This document shows, in pieces, positions 1-6,722 of a stretch of 9,901 bases of DNA. This stretch comes from an uncultured Flavobacteriia bacterium (lineage in GTDB: Bacteria; Bacteroidota; Bacteroidia; Flavobacteriales_D; Crocinitomicaceae): NCBI GenBank assembly GCA_903930085.1, contig CAIYXD010000008.1:1-9901 (forward strand), read 5' to 3'. Each line of letters starts with the position of its first letter. The stretch's first letter is position 1. The notes under the pieces were generated by a model, which saw only the letters and a list, made by a program, of their open reading frames with translations, did no database searches and was not told the DNA's origin. Made by a program: the position numbers and the translations under genes.

Positions 1-455
1 GCAACGGCCAAACCATCCGTTGCATCTAAATATTTGGGCATTTCCTCAAACGCTAATAATTTCTGCAACATAGCTGCAACCTGTTCTTTCGATGCATTAC
101 CATTGCCAGTTACAGCTTGTTTAATTCTTCTAGGAGAATATTCTTCAAACGGAACATTGTGGCTCAAACTTGCTGCAATCGCAACTCCTTGAGCGCGTCC
201 TAATTTCAGCATAGATTGAACATTCTTCCCGAAAAAAGGCGCTTCAATAGCCATTTCATCTGGTTTGAATTCTCTAATTATACCATCCAGTCGGTCGAAA
301 ATTCGCTTCAATTTATCGGGATGGGTTGGAAGTTTACTCAATTGAATCACACCAAAGTTTAACATATATAATTTATTTTGTTTCACATGAATCAATCCGT
401 ACCCTAAAACAGTTGTTCCGGGGTCAATTCCAAGAATTATCTTATCTTCAACCAT
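1..455 (-). CDS. ruvC: Crossover junction endodeoxyribonuclease RuvC (3' end cut by window edge)
   Basis: RuvC is the dimeric, Mg2+-dependent endonuclease that resolves Holliday junctions made during recombination and fork repair, working with RuvAB on DNA in the cytoplasm. Reading the minus strand from the ATG at 455 gives 151 complete codons. The product begins MVEDKIILGIDPGTT. The four acidic catalytic residues of the family are all visible: D11 in GIDPGT, E71 in AIEAPFFGKN, and D144 and D147 in LDATDGLAV. They match D7, E66, D138 and D141 of the E. coli enzyme. Family members are usually about 160-190 residues, so only a short C-terminal piece lies beyond the window. The ATG at 455 is the natural start because the IDPGT strand follows directly. 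The gene is divergent from the membrane protein starting at 482, with 26 bp between the starts. A weak -7-like TAGCTTTA lies on the minus strand at 482-475, too poor to call as a promoter. Confidence 0.96.
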   Translation of the reverse strand, partial: MVEDKIILGIDPGTTVLGYGLIHVKQNKLYMLNFGVIQLSKLPTHPDKLKRIFDRLDGIIREFKPDEMAIEAPFFGKNVQSMLKLGRAQGVAIAASLSHNVPFEEYSPRRIKQAVTGNGNASKEQVAAMLQKLLAFEEMPKYLDATDGLAV

Positions 456-481
456 TAATTTTTTGTTCGTTGGTTAAAGCT

Positions 482-1387
482 ATGAAAAAACAGAAGACAA
501 TCTTCATTTTTCTTAAATTGATTCTACTTCTAGTGGTAATATTCTTTTTTTATTTTCAATTCAAAAAGATTAATTGGTCGAATCAAACTATTTATGTCGA
601 AAATCCCTTTTTCCTACTGTTGGTGCTGCTTTTAGTTCCTGTAAATTGGTTTTTTGAATGGAGGAAATGGAGATTAACCTTATCTGTTGCAGATATAAAT
701 GCTAAACCAGCAACGAAAATACATGCTTTTTTTGCTGGAATTGTGACCGGAATGTTGACACCAAACATGCTCGGTAATTTCATCGGAAGAATCTATTATT
801 TTGATAGAAATCATCGAATTACTCTAGTTGTTTTGACCTTGGTAACAAATTACGCTCAATTTATCGCCAGTATTTTTCTTGGGATTATTGCCTTGCTAAT
901 CTTAAATAAATCACCGTGGGATCTCGATATTGCACAATTAAATTGGGTTTTTATTTCTTTGGCGATTTTTTTTCTACTTATTTATTTCAATTTTGAATGG
1001 GTATTTAAATACATAAAACGGAAGACTAGAATGTATCCTTTGATTCGAAACTTACAAAGAAGAAGGGTTTTTCGGTGGAAAATTTTAGGTTTAAGTATGC
1101 TTCGGCACGCCATTTTTACGCTTCAGTTTTCCTTGATGCTCAGTGCCTTTGGTGAAGATTTCAGTTTCCAGAATATGTTATGGATTTGGCAGTTCTACCT
1201 TTGGTTGACCTTGGCTCCTTCCTTGTTTCTTGGTAAACTTGCGATTCGTGAATCCGTTGCAATTTGGGTTTTGACAGCCGCTGGAATGGGTGAATTAACC
1301 ATCGTTATTTCCTCGTTCTTAATTTGGGTTTTCAACTTATTGCTTCCAACCGTGATCGGTTTATTTATTTTTAAACGCCATTCCTAA
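482..1387 (+). CDS. Flippase-like / lysylphosphatidylglycerol-synthase TM-domain family membrane protein
   Basis: A 301-residue polytopic inner-membrane protein. Hydrophobic segments lie roughly at residues 5-27, 42-60, 113-141, 155-172, 201-222 and through most of 230-297. A conserved-looking stretch at 86-103 (GIVTGMLTPNMLGNFIGR) resembles the T-P-x-x-x-G-x-F/L-x-R signature of the LPG-synthase TM / flippase-like family (PF03706-type). The soluble lysyl-transferase domain of MprF is absent, so this is the membrane module alone and lysyl-PG synthesis should not be assumed. Relatives are often paired with glycosyltransferases and are thought to handle lipid-linked substrates. The ATG at 482 was chosen because it gives a short basic N-terminus (MKKQK) followed at once by a membrane helix. 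The frame is open back to 326, but that extension lies inside ruvC on the opposite strand and is not hydrophobic. A glycosyltransferase starts 3 bp after the stop, so the two are surely cotranscribed. The substrate is unknown. Confidence 0.82.
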   Translation: MKKQKTIFIFLKLILLLVVIFFFYFQFKKINWSNQTIYVENPFFLLLVLLLVPVNWFFEWRKWRLTLSVADINAKPATKIHAFFAGIVTGMLTPNMLGNFIGRIYYFDRNHRITLVVLTLVTNYAQFIASIFLGIIALLILNKSPWDLDIAQLNWVFISLAIFFLLIYFNFEWVFKYIKRKTRMYPLIRNLQRRRVFRWKILGLSMLRHAIFTLQFSLMLSAFGEDFSFQNMLWIWQFYLWLTLAPSLFLGKLAIRESVAIWVLTAAGMGELTIVISSFLIWVFNLLLPTVIGLFIFKRHS

Positions 1388-1390
1388 ATC

Positions 1391-2536
1391 ATGTATTTGG
1401 TTTGTTTTATTTTCTTTCTTTTTTACGCACTTCTTTTAGGTGGCTTGCTACTTATCGGTTATTTTTTGCAGGTAAAAAAAGAATTGAATTATTGGGTAAA
1501 CGAATCGGAATCAAAATCAAACATCTGCGCAAATGGCAAATCTATTCGATTAGATAATTTAGTTGTTATTGTTCCATTTAGAAACGAGGAACAGCGCATC
1601 CACGTCTTATTATCCAGTATTCTAAATACTACGAAATTACCGAAGGAATTTATTTTTGTGGATGATCATTCTTCGGATAAAACAGCAGATTTAATTGCTG
1701 ATAAATTGATAAATATTCCATTTCGAATACTAAAACTGCCGGATGGAGTGGAAGGTAAGAAACGCGCAATTCGCATGGCAATGGAACAATCCGAATCCGA
1801 GTTTATTCTCAGTTTGGATGCTGACGTGGAATTTCAGGAAAATTATTTTTTAAACTTAGCGCAACTAAGTCTGTGCGATATGTATATTTTGCCCGTAGTT
1901 TTTAATGCGAAAAATTGGCTCGAATCGTTGTTTGAATTAGATCCATTACTTGTAAATGCAGCAAATTGTGGAATTTCTGGATGGAAGCGACCAATTCTTG
2001 CAAGTGGTGCAAATTTAATGTTTAGCAGAACTGCGTTTCAAGAATTGGATAATTTTACGCGCCACAAGCATATTGCAAGTGGTGATGATATGTATGCATT
2101 GCGCGATTTTAGAGAAGGTGGCGCCGAAATACGCTTAATAACCGATTCTGCTCTTGCTGTTTCTACAGAAACGCCGCAAAGTGTAAAAGAATTTTTTCAC
2201 CAACGCTTGCGATGGATTGCTAAAACAGGCGATGTAAAAGATACGTTGAGTACAGTACTTGCTATTTTCCAAGTGTTAGTTACATGTGCGTTTCTAGGAT
2301 TGCTTTTATTTTCGGCTTTTCAATTGGAATGGAATTCTTTTTGGACAATATTTACACTCAAAACAAGTATTGATTTAGTGCAATTTTTCCCTTATTTCTT
2401 TCGGGTAAAACGCCTTCGAACATGGCTATTTATTCCGTTTTACGAAGTTTTATTTCCAATCTATTCGCTAAGTGTTCTGATTGCGATTCTCTTTGTGAAA
2501 CCGATTTGGAAAGGCAGAATTTTGATGAATAGATAA
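1391..2536 (+). CDS. Membrane-anchored family 2 glycosyltransferase
   Basis: A 381-residue GT-A fold transferase of the GT2 family, predicted to move a sugar from a nucleotide-sugar donor onto a lipid or glycan at the cytoplasmic face of the inner membrane. An N-terminal membrane helix (about 4-26) is followed by the catalytic domain. This has PFRNEE (62-67) on the first nucleotide-binding strand, VDD (90-92), the metal-binding DAD (143-145), the acceptor-side acidic motif SGDD (230-233) and QRLRW (271-275), the Q-x-x-R-W motif of processive GT2 enzymes. Further hydrophobic segments follow at about 286-309, 316-334 and 347-369. QRLRW plus C-terminal helices resembles cellulose/hyaluronan-synthase-like or ceramide-glucosyltransferase-like enzymes, but neither sugar nor acceptor can be read from the sequence. 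It lies 3 bp after the flippase-like membrane protein, which implies joint transcription and a shared pathway. It ends 24 bp from the convergent ABC-F gene. Confidence 0.88.
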   Translation: MYLVCFIFFLFYALLLGGLLLIGYFLQVKKELNYWVNESESKSNICANGKSIRLDNLVVIVPFRNEEQRIHVLLSSILNTTKLPKEFIFVDDHSSDKTADLIADKLINIPFRILKLPDGVEGKKRAIRMAMEQSESEFILSLDADVEFQENYFLNLAQLSLCDMYILPVVFNAKNWLESLFELDPLLVNAANCGISGWKRPILASGANLMFSRTAFQELDNFTRHKHIASGDDMYALRDFREGGAEIRLITDSALAVSTETPQSVKEFFHQRLRWIAKTGDVKDTLSTVLAIFQVLVTCAFLGLLLFSAFQLEWNSFWTIFTLKTSIDLVQFFPYFFRVKRLRTWLFIPFYEVLFPIYSLSVLIAILFVKPIWKGRILMNR

Positions 2537-2560
2537 AGGTAAAAGTTTAAATTATTGCCG

Positions 2561-4195
2561 TTATTTTTTTTCGATTTCACTCAAATTCTCCATTCTTTTC
2601 TTTGCCAAAAATCCTTTTACATCTTCGAAATGTTCCTTCACGCGTTTGTTCCCAAACTCAAAAACTTTGGTCGCTAATCCATCCAAGAAATCTCTATCGT
2701 GCGACACAAGAATAAGCGTTCCGTCAAAGTTGCGCAGTGCATCTTTAATGATGTCTTTGGTTTTCATGTCAAGGTGATTGGTTGGTTCATCCAGAATTAA
2801 AAGATTCACTGGTTCAAGCAATAACTTGATCATTGCCAAACGCGTTTTTTCCCCACCTGAAAGAACTTTGACTTTTTTAGCACTACTATCGCCACCAAAC
2901 ATGAAAGCGCCTAAGATATCTCTAATTTTTGTTCGAATATCACCAACCGCAATTTCATCGATTGTATCAAAAACGGTTAAACTTTCATCCAATAATGCTG
3001 CTTGATTTTGTGCAAAATAACCGATTTGGACTTTATGTCCAATTTCGAGCATTCCCGTAAAATCAATTTCATTCATTATCGCCTTAATCATGGTCGACTT
3101 TCCTTCTCCATTTTTCCCTACAAAAGCAACTTTTTCACCTCTTTCAATAGTAAGTGAAGCTTTTTCGAAAACGGTATTTTCTCCGTATTTCTTGGTTAAT
3201 TCATTTACAACAACCGGATAATTTCCGGAACGAATAGAAGGGGAAAAACGCAAGCGTAAAGCGGAAGAATCGACTTCATCTACTTCTACAATGTCCAATT
3301 TCTCGAGCATTTTTACGCGAGATTGTACTTGATTTGTTTTGGAATACGTTCCTTTGAATCGGTCGATAAAATCTTGTGTATCTGCAATAAATTTTTGCTG
3401 ATCGTCGAATTGTTTTTGCTGTTGTTCGCGGCGTTCCTTCCGCAATTCCAAGTAGTGTGAATATTTTGCTTTGTAATCGTAAATTCTTCCGGTTGTAATT
3501 TCGATGGTTCGAGTAGTAATATTATCCACAAAAGCTCTATCGTGAGAAATTACTACCACTGCTTTAGCATTGTTCACTAAAAAATCCTCTAACCATTCAA
3601 TTGAATCGATATCCATGTGGTTGGTTGGCTCATCCAAAAGGATTAAATCCGGTTTTTGTAAAAGAATTTTCGCTAACTCTATTCGCATTCGCCAGCCACC
3701 ACTAAATTCAGACGTTGCACGACTAAAATCGGAACGTAAAAAACCCAAACCAAAAAGTACTTTTTCTACCTCTGCTTCATAATTTATTTCATCCAAAGAA
3801 TAATATTGTTCACTCAGCTCAGAAACTTTCTCGATGATTTTCATATACTCATCTGATTCGTAATCTGTGCGTGTAGTCAATTCCGTATTCAATGCTTCAA
3901 TTTCATCTTTCATCGTAAAGATTTCCTGAAAAGCTTTGGATGTTTCCTCAAAAACCGTTGCAGTATCTTCTGTTAATAAATGCTGCGGCAAATAAGCGAT
4001 TACGGAACCTTTTGGGGCATTTACATTCCCGCGATTTGGTTTGTTAACTCCAGCAAGAATCTTGAGCATCGTAGATTTTCCAGCGCCATTTTTTCCCATT
4101 AATGCAATTTTATCCGTTTCATTTATAACGAAAGAAACATCACTAAATAAGGTTGTTCCACTAAATTCTACTGCTAATCCTTCTACTGAGATCAT
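2561..4195 (-). CDS. ABC-F family ATPase (ribosome-associated type)
   Basis: A 544-residue protein with two ABC ATPase domains and no membrane segment, the ABC-F layout. Domain 1 has Walker A GKNGAGKST (34-42), signature FSGGW (164-168), Walker B LILLDE (184-189) and switch H218. Domain 2 has Walker A GKNGEGKST (360-368), signature LSGGE (445-449), Walker B LLILDE (465-470) and H499. All catalytic residues are intact. An acidic, helical stretch at about 80-160 is the likely arm insertion, and 250-300, with TYSKTNQVQSRVKMLEKLD, is the interdomain linker that ABC-F proteins place near the peptidyl-transferase centre. Family members bind the ribosomal E site and ease stalled translation or protect against antibiotics. 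The short C-terminus lacks the Uup-type coiled-coil DNA-binding tail, and I cannot assign a subfamily (EttA, YbiT, resistance type). The ATG at 4195 lies 22 bp downstream of a TATCTTTG promoter element. Confidence 0.95.
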   Translation of the reverse strand: MISVEGLAVEFSGTTLFSDVSFVINETDKIALMGKNGAGKSTMLKILAGVNKPNRGNVNAPKGSVIAYLPQHLLTEDTATVFEETSKAFQEIFTMKDEIEALNTELTTRTDYESDEYMKIIEKVSELSEQYYSLDEINYEAEVEKVLFGLGFLRSDFSRATSEFSGGWRMRIELAKILLQKPDLILLDEPTNHMDIDSIEWLEDFLVNNAKAVVVISHDRAFVDNITTRTIEITTGRIYDYKAKYSHYLELRKERREQQQKQFDDQQKFIADTQDFIDRFKGTYSKTNQVQSRVKMLEKLDIVEVDEVDSSALRLRFSPSIRSGNYPVVVNELTKKYGENTVFEKASLTIERGEKVAFVGKNGEGKSTMIKAIMNEIDFTGMLEIGHKVQIGYFAQNQAALLDESLTVFDTIDEIAVGDIRTKIRDILGAFMFGGDSSAKKVKVLSGGEKTRLAMIKLLLEPVNLLILDEPTNHLDMKTKDIIKDALRNFDGTLILVSHDRDFLDGLATKVFEFGNKRVKEHFEDVKGFLAKKRMENLSEIEKK

Positions 4196-4217
4196 TGTTG
4201 GTGTTTTTTTTGAGGTG

Positions 4218-4225
4218 CAAAGATA
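4218..4225 (-). promoter_or_regulatory. Bacteroidota -7 promoter element for the ABC-F gene
   Basis: The minus strand reads TATCTTTG here, a perfect match to the Bacteroidota housekeeping -7 consensus TAnnTTTG. It ends 22 bp before the ABC-F ATG, which predicts a leader of roughly 16 nt. No clear TTG -33 element is found at the usual 17-23 bp spacing, so the call rests on the -7 match and its position. A perfect 13-bp palindrome lies just upstream, about where a -33 box would fall. Confidence 0.6.
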
Positions 4226-4247
4226 CGCTGAATTTGTTTACTGCAGA

Positions 4248-4260
4248 ATGCCTAAGGCAT
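4248..4260. repeat. Perfect 13-bp palindrome in the divergent promoter region
   Basis: The sequence ATGCCTAAGGCAT has 6-bp arms (ATGCCT / AGGCAT) around a single central base. It begins 22 bp upstream of the -7 element of the ABC-F promoter, so it would overlap the RNA-polymerase -33 contact region. A dimeric regulator could bind such a site. A further copy of the half-site ATGCCT lies at 4311-4316, followed by a T-run. The function is inferred only, and a short palindrome can occur by chance in AT-rich intergenic DNA. Confidence 0.35.
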
Positions 4261-4400
4261 GTAATTAGCGGATTTTTTGTCGAATAGGAAAGTTGTTTCT
4301 GCTATGTATAATGCCTTTTTTCGGGGTGATAAAAAGCAATTAAAGCTTATTTTGATAAAAATCCTTTTACCTTATAAAAGTAGCTCAGAGAATATGTTAT

Positions 4401-4428
4401 TTGGCGTAAATGCAATTAAATAGTTTTA
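4401..4428 (+). promoter_or_regulatory. Candidate promoter for the secreted beta-barrel gene
   Basis: TTG at 4401-4403 and TAGTTTTA at 4421-4428 are separated by 17 bp, within the 17-23 bp spacing described for Flavobacterium TTG / TAnnTTTG promoters. The -7 box matches except for A in place of the last G. Transcription would start near 4435, about 20 nt before the ATG at 4456. Confidence 0.45.
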
Positions 4429-4455
4429 GAGCCGTTTTACATAAAAATTATTCCG

Positions 4456-5187
4456 ATGGTAAAACAATTTACAATTCTCCTCTTCCTTTTGTTTTCAGCA
4501 ATTAGCTGGTCTCAAAATAGTTCGCTTGCGTATTCAAAAGCACTAAAAATATATAATTTAACAACTTTTGATGCCGCTACAAGTACTAGTCAGTCGTCAG
4601 ATTTACCCGGAATCAGCTTTAATTCTTCGGTAAAAACGTTTCAATTGCTACATCCAACAATTGCATTCCAGTGGAAAACAAAAAAGAAGGAAAACTTTCA
4701 TGAAATCGAATTAAGTAGTTTTAGTTTTCGAAGAACAAATACCATGGATGAAAAAATCACGGATTCCACAAATTTATCGCAAATAATCAGTGGTTCAGCG
4801 GAAATAATTTGTTCTATTGCTGCACGATACGAGTATATTTTTACTTTTTTCAAAACGAAGGACAGAAAATTTCTTCCATCCTTAGGACTCGGTATTAATT
4901 CCTATTTTTTGCAATCGAGCACCCGTCCAAAAACAGCAGATCTATTTCCTGTTTCGGATAGGATTATTGGAAGCAAAGTATTTTTAACGCCAAGAATCAA
5001 CTATTTTATAACGCCTAAATTGTTTTTGGATTTCAATATTCCCTTGTGCATTCTGGATATAAATCTTCAGACAAAAAACAAACAAGATCCAATTTTGCCA
5101 ATCAATCAGCAGAGTGTTTCTACCATTCGTTTTCAGCAGTTCCCAACTGTTTTTAGTGCACGAATTGGTCTAGGAATAAAGCTATAA
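4456..5187 (+). CDS. Secreted, probable outer-membrane beta-barrel protein of unknown function
   Basis: A 243-residue protein that I do not recognise by family. It starts with a clear Sec signal peptide: K3, a hydrophobic core at 5-15 and a likely signal peptidase I site after SWS (17-19), leaving a mature N-terminus QNSS. The rest has no long hydrophobic helix. It shows short alternating polar/apolar stretches with aromatic residues, for example EIELSSFSFRR (83-93), SIAARYEYIFTFF (120-132), SLGLGINSYFLQ (142-153), TPRINYFITPKLFLDFNIP (178-196), and a final strand FSARIGLGIKL (233-243). This is the pattern of a small outer-membrane beta-barrel with 8-10 strands. No TonB box, lipobox or T9SS C-terminal domain is visible. 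It has its own candidate promoter and stands apart from the next gene by 173 bp, so its neighbours do not suggest a role. Confidence 0.7.
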   Translation: MVKQFTILLFLLFSAISWSQNSSLAYSKALKIYNLTTFDAATSTSQSSDLPGISFNSSVKTFQLLHPTIAFQWKTKKKENFHEIELSSFSFRRTNTMDEKITDSTNLSQIISGSAEIICSIAARYEYIFTFFKTKDRKFLPSLGLGINSYFLQSSTRPKTADLFPVSDRIIGSKVFLTPRINYFITPKLFLDFNIPLCILDINLQTKNKQDPILPINQQSVSTIRFQQFPTVFSARIGLGIKL

Positions 5188-5360
5188 ACGATACTTTGAA
5201 AAGTGATATTTAGTTCCTGAAAGTTAGAATTGTCTGCATTTTATTTTTTTTAATTCAAAACAATCCAATCGAATTTTGTAAGCTCAAAATATATCGCGAC
5301 TTTTACTGACGGTTTGAATGAATAGATTAAAAATAATCATCCTGCTAAAAGCTTAAGTTA

Positions 5361-6140
5361 ATGTTGAATTTCACAACGTACGAAAATAATGCAACTTCCG
5401 AATGGGTGACGTTTGTGCACGGAGCCGGAGGAAGTAGTTCTATTTGGTACAAGCAAATTCGAGATTTCGGAAAAGAATACAATGTTCTTCTGGTGGATTT
5501 ACGCGGACATGGAAAATCAAAAAAGCATGTTCCTGAAAAAAGAAAACGCTATTCTTTTGATACTATTGGCGATGAGGTGATTGAAGTGTTAGACCATTTG
5601 AAGATTCAAAGCTCACATTTCGTTGGTATTTCATTGGGAACAATAATCATACGTGAAATTACGGAACGGCATCCTGACCGAACAAAAAGTATGGTTTTGG
5701 GCGGCGCAGTAATGAAATTGAATATTCGAGGACAAATACTAATGCGAACAGGTGCTTTATTTAAATCCGTACTTCCCTATCTTGTTTTATATAAGTTGTT
5801 CGCATTTATTATTATGCCAAAGAAAAAACACCGTGAATCGCGCAACTTATTCATTAACGAAGCAAAGAGGTTGTACCAAAAAGAGTTTAAAAGATGGTTC
5901 ACGTTAATCTCGCAGGTAAATCCGCTTTTGTCTTTCTTTCGAATAAAAGATTGTGGCGTCCCAACATTATATGTAATGGGTTCGGAGGACCATATGTTTT
6001 TACCAAGTATTTCTAAATTGGTTAAAAACCATCCTTCTTCGCAATTATCAGTAGTTGAAAATTGCGGACATGTTGTGAATGTTGAACAGCCCGAGGTGTT
6101 TAATTCGGTTGTTTTGGAGTTTTTAGCGACCGTAAAATGA
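5361..6140 (+). CDS. Alpha/beta hydrolase fold protein
   Basis: A 259-residue single-domain alpha/beta hydrolase with no signal peptide, so probably cytoplasmic. The oxyanion motif HGAGG lies at 20-24, followed by DLRGHGKS (46-53), typical of the epoxide-hydrolase/esterase/haloperoxidase-like branch. The nucleophile elbow GISLG (89-93) carries S91, the acid is D210 in GSEDHMF, and the base is H237 in NCGHVVNVEQPEVF. The triad is complete. The cap region (about 115-185) is unusual in holding a strongly hydrophobic stretch (134-152) followed by a basic one beginning KKKHRES (154-160), which may shape a lipophilic substrate pocket or touch the membrane. The substrate cannot be deduced. Lipid ester, thioester or aromatic-acid ester activities are all possible. 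The ATG at 5361 puts the first strand directly at the N-terminus. No convincing promoter was found in the 173 bp upstream. Confidence 0.87.
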   Translation: MLNFTTYENNATSEWVTFVHGAGGSSSIWYKQIRDFGKEYNVLLVDLRGHGKSKKHVPEKRKRYSFDTIGDEVIEVLDHLKIQSSHFVGISLGTIIIREITERHPDRTKSMVLGGAVMKLNIRGQILMRTGALFKSVLPYLVLYKLFAFIIMPKKKHRESRNLFINEAKRLYQKEFKRWFTLISQVNPLLSFFRIKDCGVPTLYVMGSEDHMFLPSISKLVKNHPSSQLSVVENCGHVVNVEQPEVFNSVVLEFLATVK

Positions 6141-6325
6141 TTTTTCAAGCTTTTTATTCTCTGATTTACTAATTATTCTTCCCAATCGAACTTTTTGCTT
6201 AAAGACCAATGAATACGGCTGTTTAACGTTGTGTAAATGCTTTTTTTGTTTCCTTTTTAGGAACACATCACCTGTCATTCACGAAAATAAAACCAGAAAA
6301 ATAGGTTTATTCAGTTATATAAGTG

Positions 6326-6333
6326 TAAATTTG
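6326..6333 (+). promoter_or_regulatory. Bacteroidota -7 promoter element for the cold-shock gene
   Basis: TAAATTTG exactly matches TAnnTTTG and ends 25 bp before the cold-shock ATG. It predicts a leader of about 20 nt, made almost wholly of A and T. No TTG lies at the usual -33 spacing. The short leader would leave no room for the long structured cold-shock 5' UTR of E. coli cspA, unless an upstream promoter also exists. Confidence 0.6.
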
Positions 6334-6358
6334 TACTTTATATTTTATATTTATTACA

Positions 6359-6550
6359 ATGAGTAAAGGCACAGTAAAATTTTTCAATGAATCAAAAGGA
6401 TTTGGTTTCATTAGTGAAGAAGGAACAAACAAAGAATACTTTGTACACATTTCAGGATTAGTTGATGAAATCCGTGATGGAGATTCTGTAGATTTCGATT
6501 TACAAGAAGGTAAAAAAGGATTGAACGCAGTTAATGTGAAAGTGAACTAA
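6359..6550 (+). CDS. Cold-shock-domain protein (CspA family)
   Basis: A 63-residue single cold-shock domain, a five-stranded OB-fold that binds single-stranded RNA and DNA and acts as an RNA chaperone. RNP1 is KGFGFI (13-18) and RNP2 is YFVHIS (27-32). The opening GTVKFFN has phenylalanine where E. coli CspA has the tryptophan of KWFN, which is common in this family. The length is slightly below the usual 65-70 residues, but the domain is complete. No Shine-Dalgarno site precedes the ATG, and the leader is A/T only apart from one C, as usual in Bacteroidota. The gene is monocistronic, with its own -7 element upstream and a strong terminator 25 bp after the stop. Whether it is cold-induced or constitutive cannot be told from sequence. 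Confidence 0.96.
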   Translation: MSKGTVKFFNESKGFGFISEEGTNKEYFVHISGLVDEIRDGDSVDFDLQEGKKGLNAVNVKVN

Positions 6551-6574
6551 TATTTACTTTTCAGTTTTTTTACG

Positions 6575-6610
6575 AAAGAGCTTTTCAGAAATGAGAAGCT
6601 CTTTTTTTTT
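6575..6610 (+). terminator. Intrinsic terminator of the cold-shock gene
   Basis: A 12-bp stem with one T-G wobble (6575-6586 pairing with 6593-6604, core AAGAGCTT / AAGCTCTT) closes a 6-base loop (AGAAAT). The T-run reaches from within the 3' arm to 6610. On the minus strand the stem is followed by CGTAAAAAAA rather than a T-run, so it should work for plus-strand transcription only and not end the opposing HU-SPOR transcript. Confidence 0.92.
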
Positions 6611-6722
6611 GTGCCAAAATGTTTGAAATTCACCACTATTTTGCAGTAGTTTACATCAGGAAATGAATAATTACAGGAGAGTTTTTACTAAATTAGTTGA
6701 GCTTATCGTTTTGCTGCTGCAC

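Noticed and set aside
326..481. N-terminal extension of the flippase-like protein by 52 residues from an ATG at 326
   Set aside because: The extension lies antisense to the conserved ruvC coding region, and the ATG at 482 gives a normal basic-then-hydrophobic membrane N-terminus.
2537..2560. Bidirectional terminator between the convergent glycosyltransferase and ABC-F genes
   Set aside because: The 24-bp gap is A/T rich but contains no inverted repeat.
2778..4268. Several short open frames on both strands within and beside the ABC-F gene
   Set aside because: All overlap intact conserved ABC-F motifs in another frame and have no recognisable domain or leader.
4255..4320. AGGCAT (4255-4260) pairing with ATGCCT (4311-4316) before a T-run, as a plus-strand terminator of a small RNA
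   Set aside because: The loop would be about 50 bases with a 6-bp stem, and no plus-strand promoter or transcript unit is seen upstream; the palindrome pairs better with itself.
5198..5209. Small hairpin ACTTTGAAAAGT after the secreted protein gene as a terminator
   Set aside because: The stem has only 4 bp once a 4-base loop is allowed, and no T-run follows it.
5777..6148. Open frame of 123 codons on the minus strand
   Set aside because: It is antisense to the alpha/beta hydrolase, which has a full catalytic triad across this stretch.
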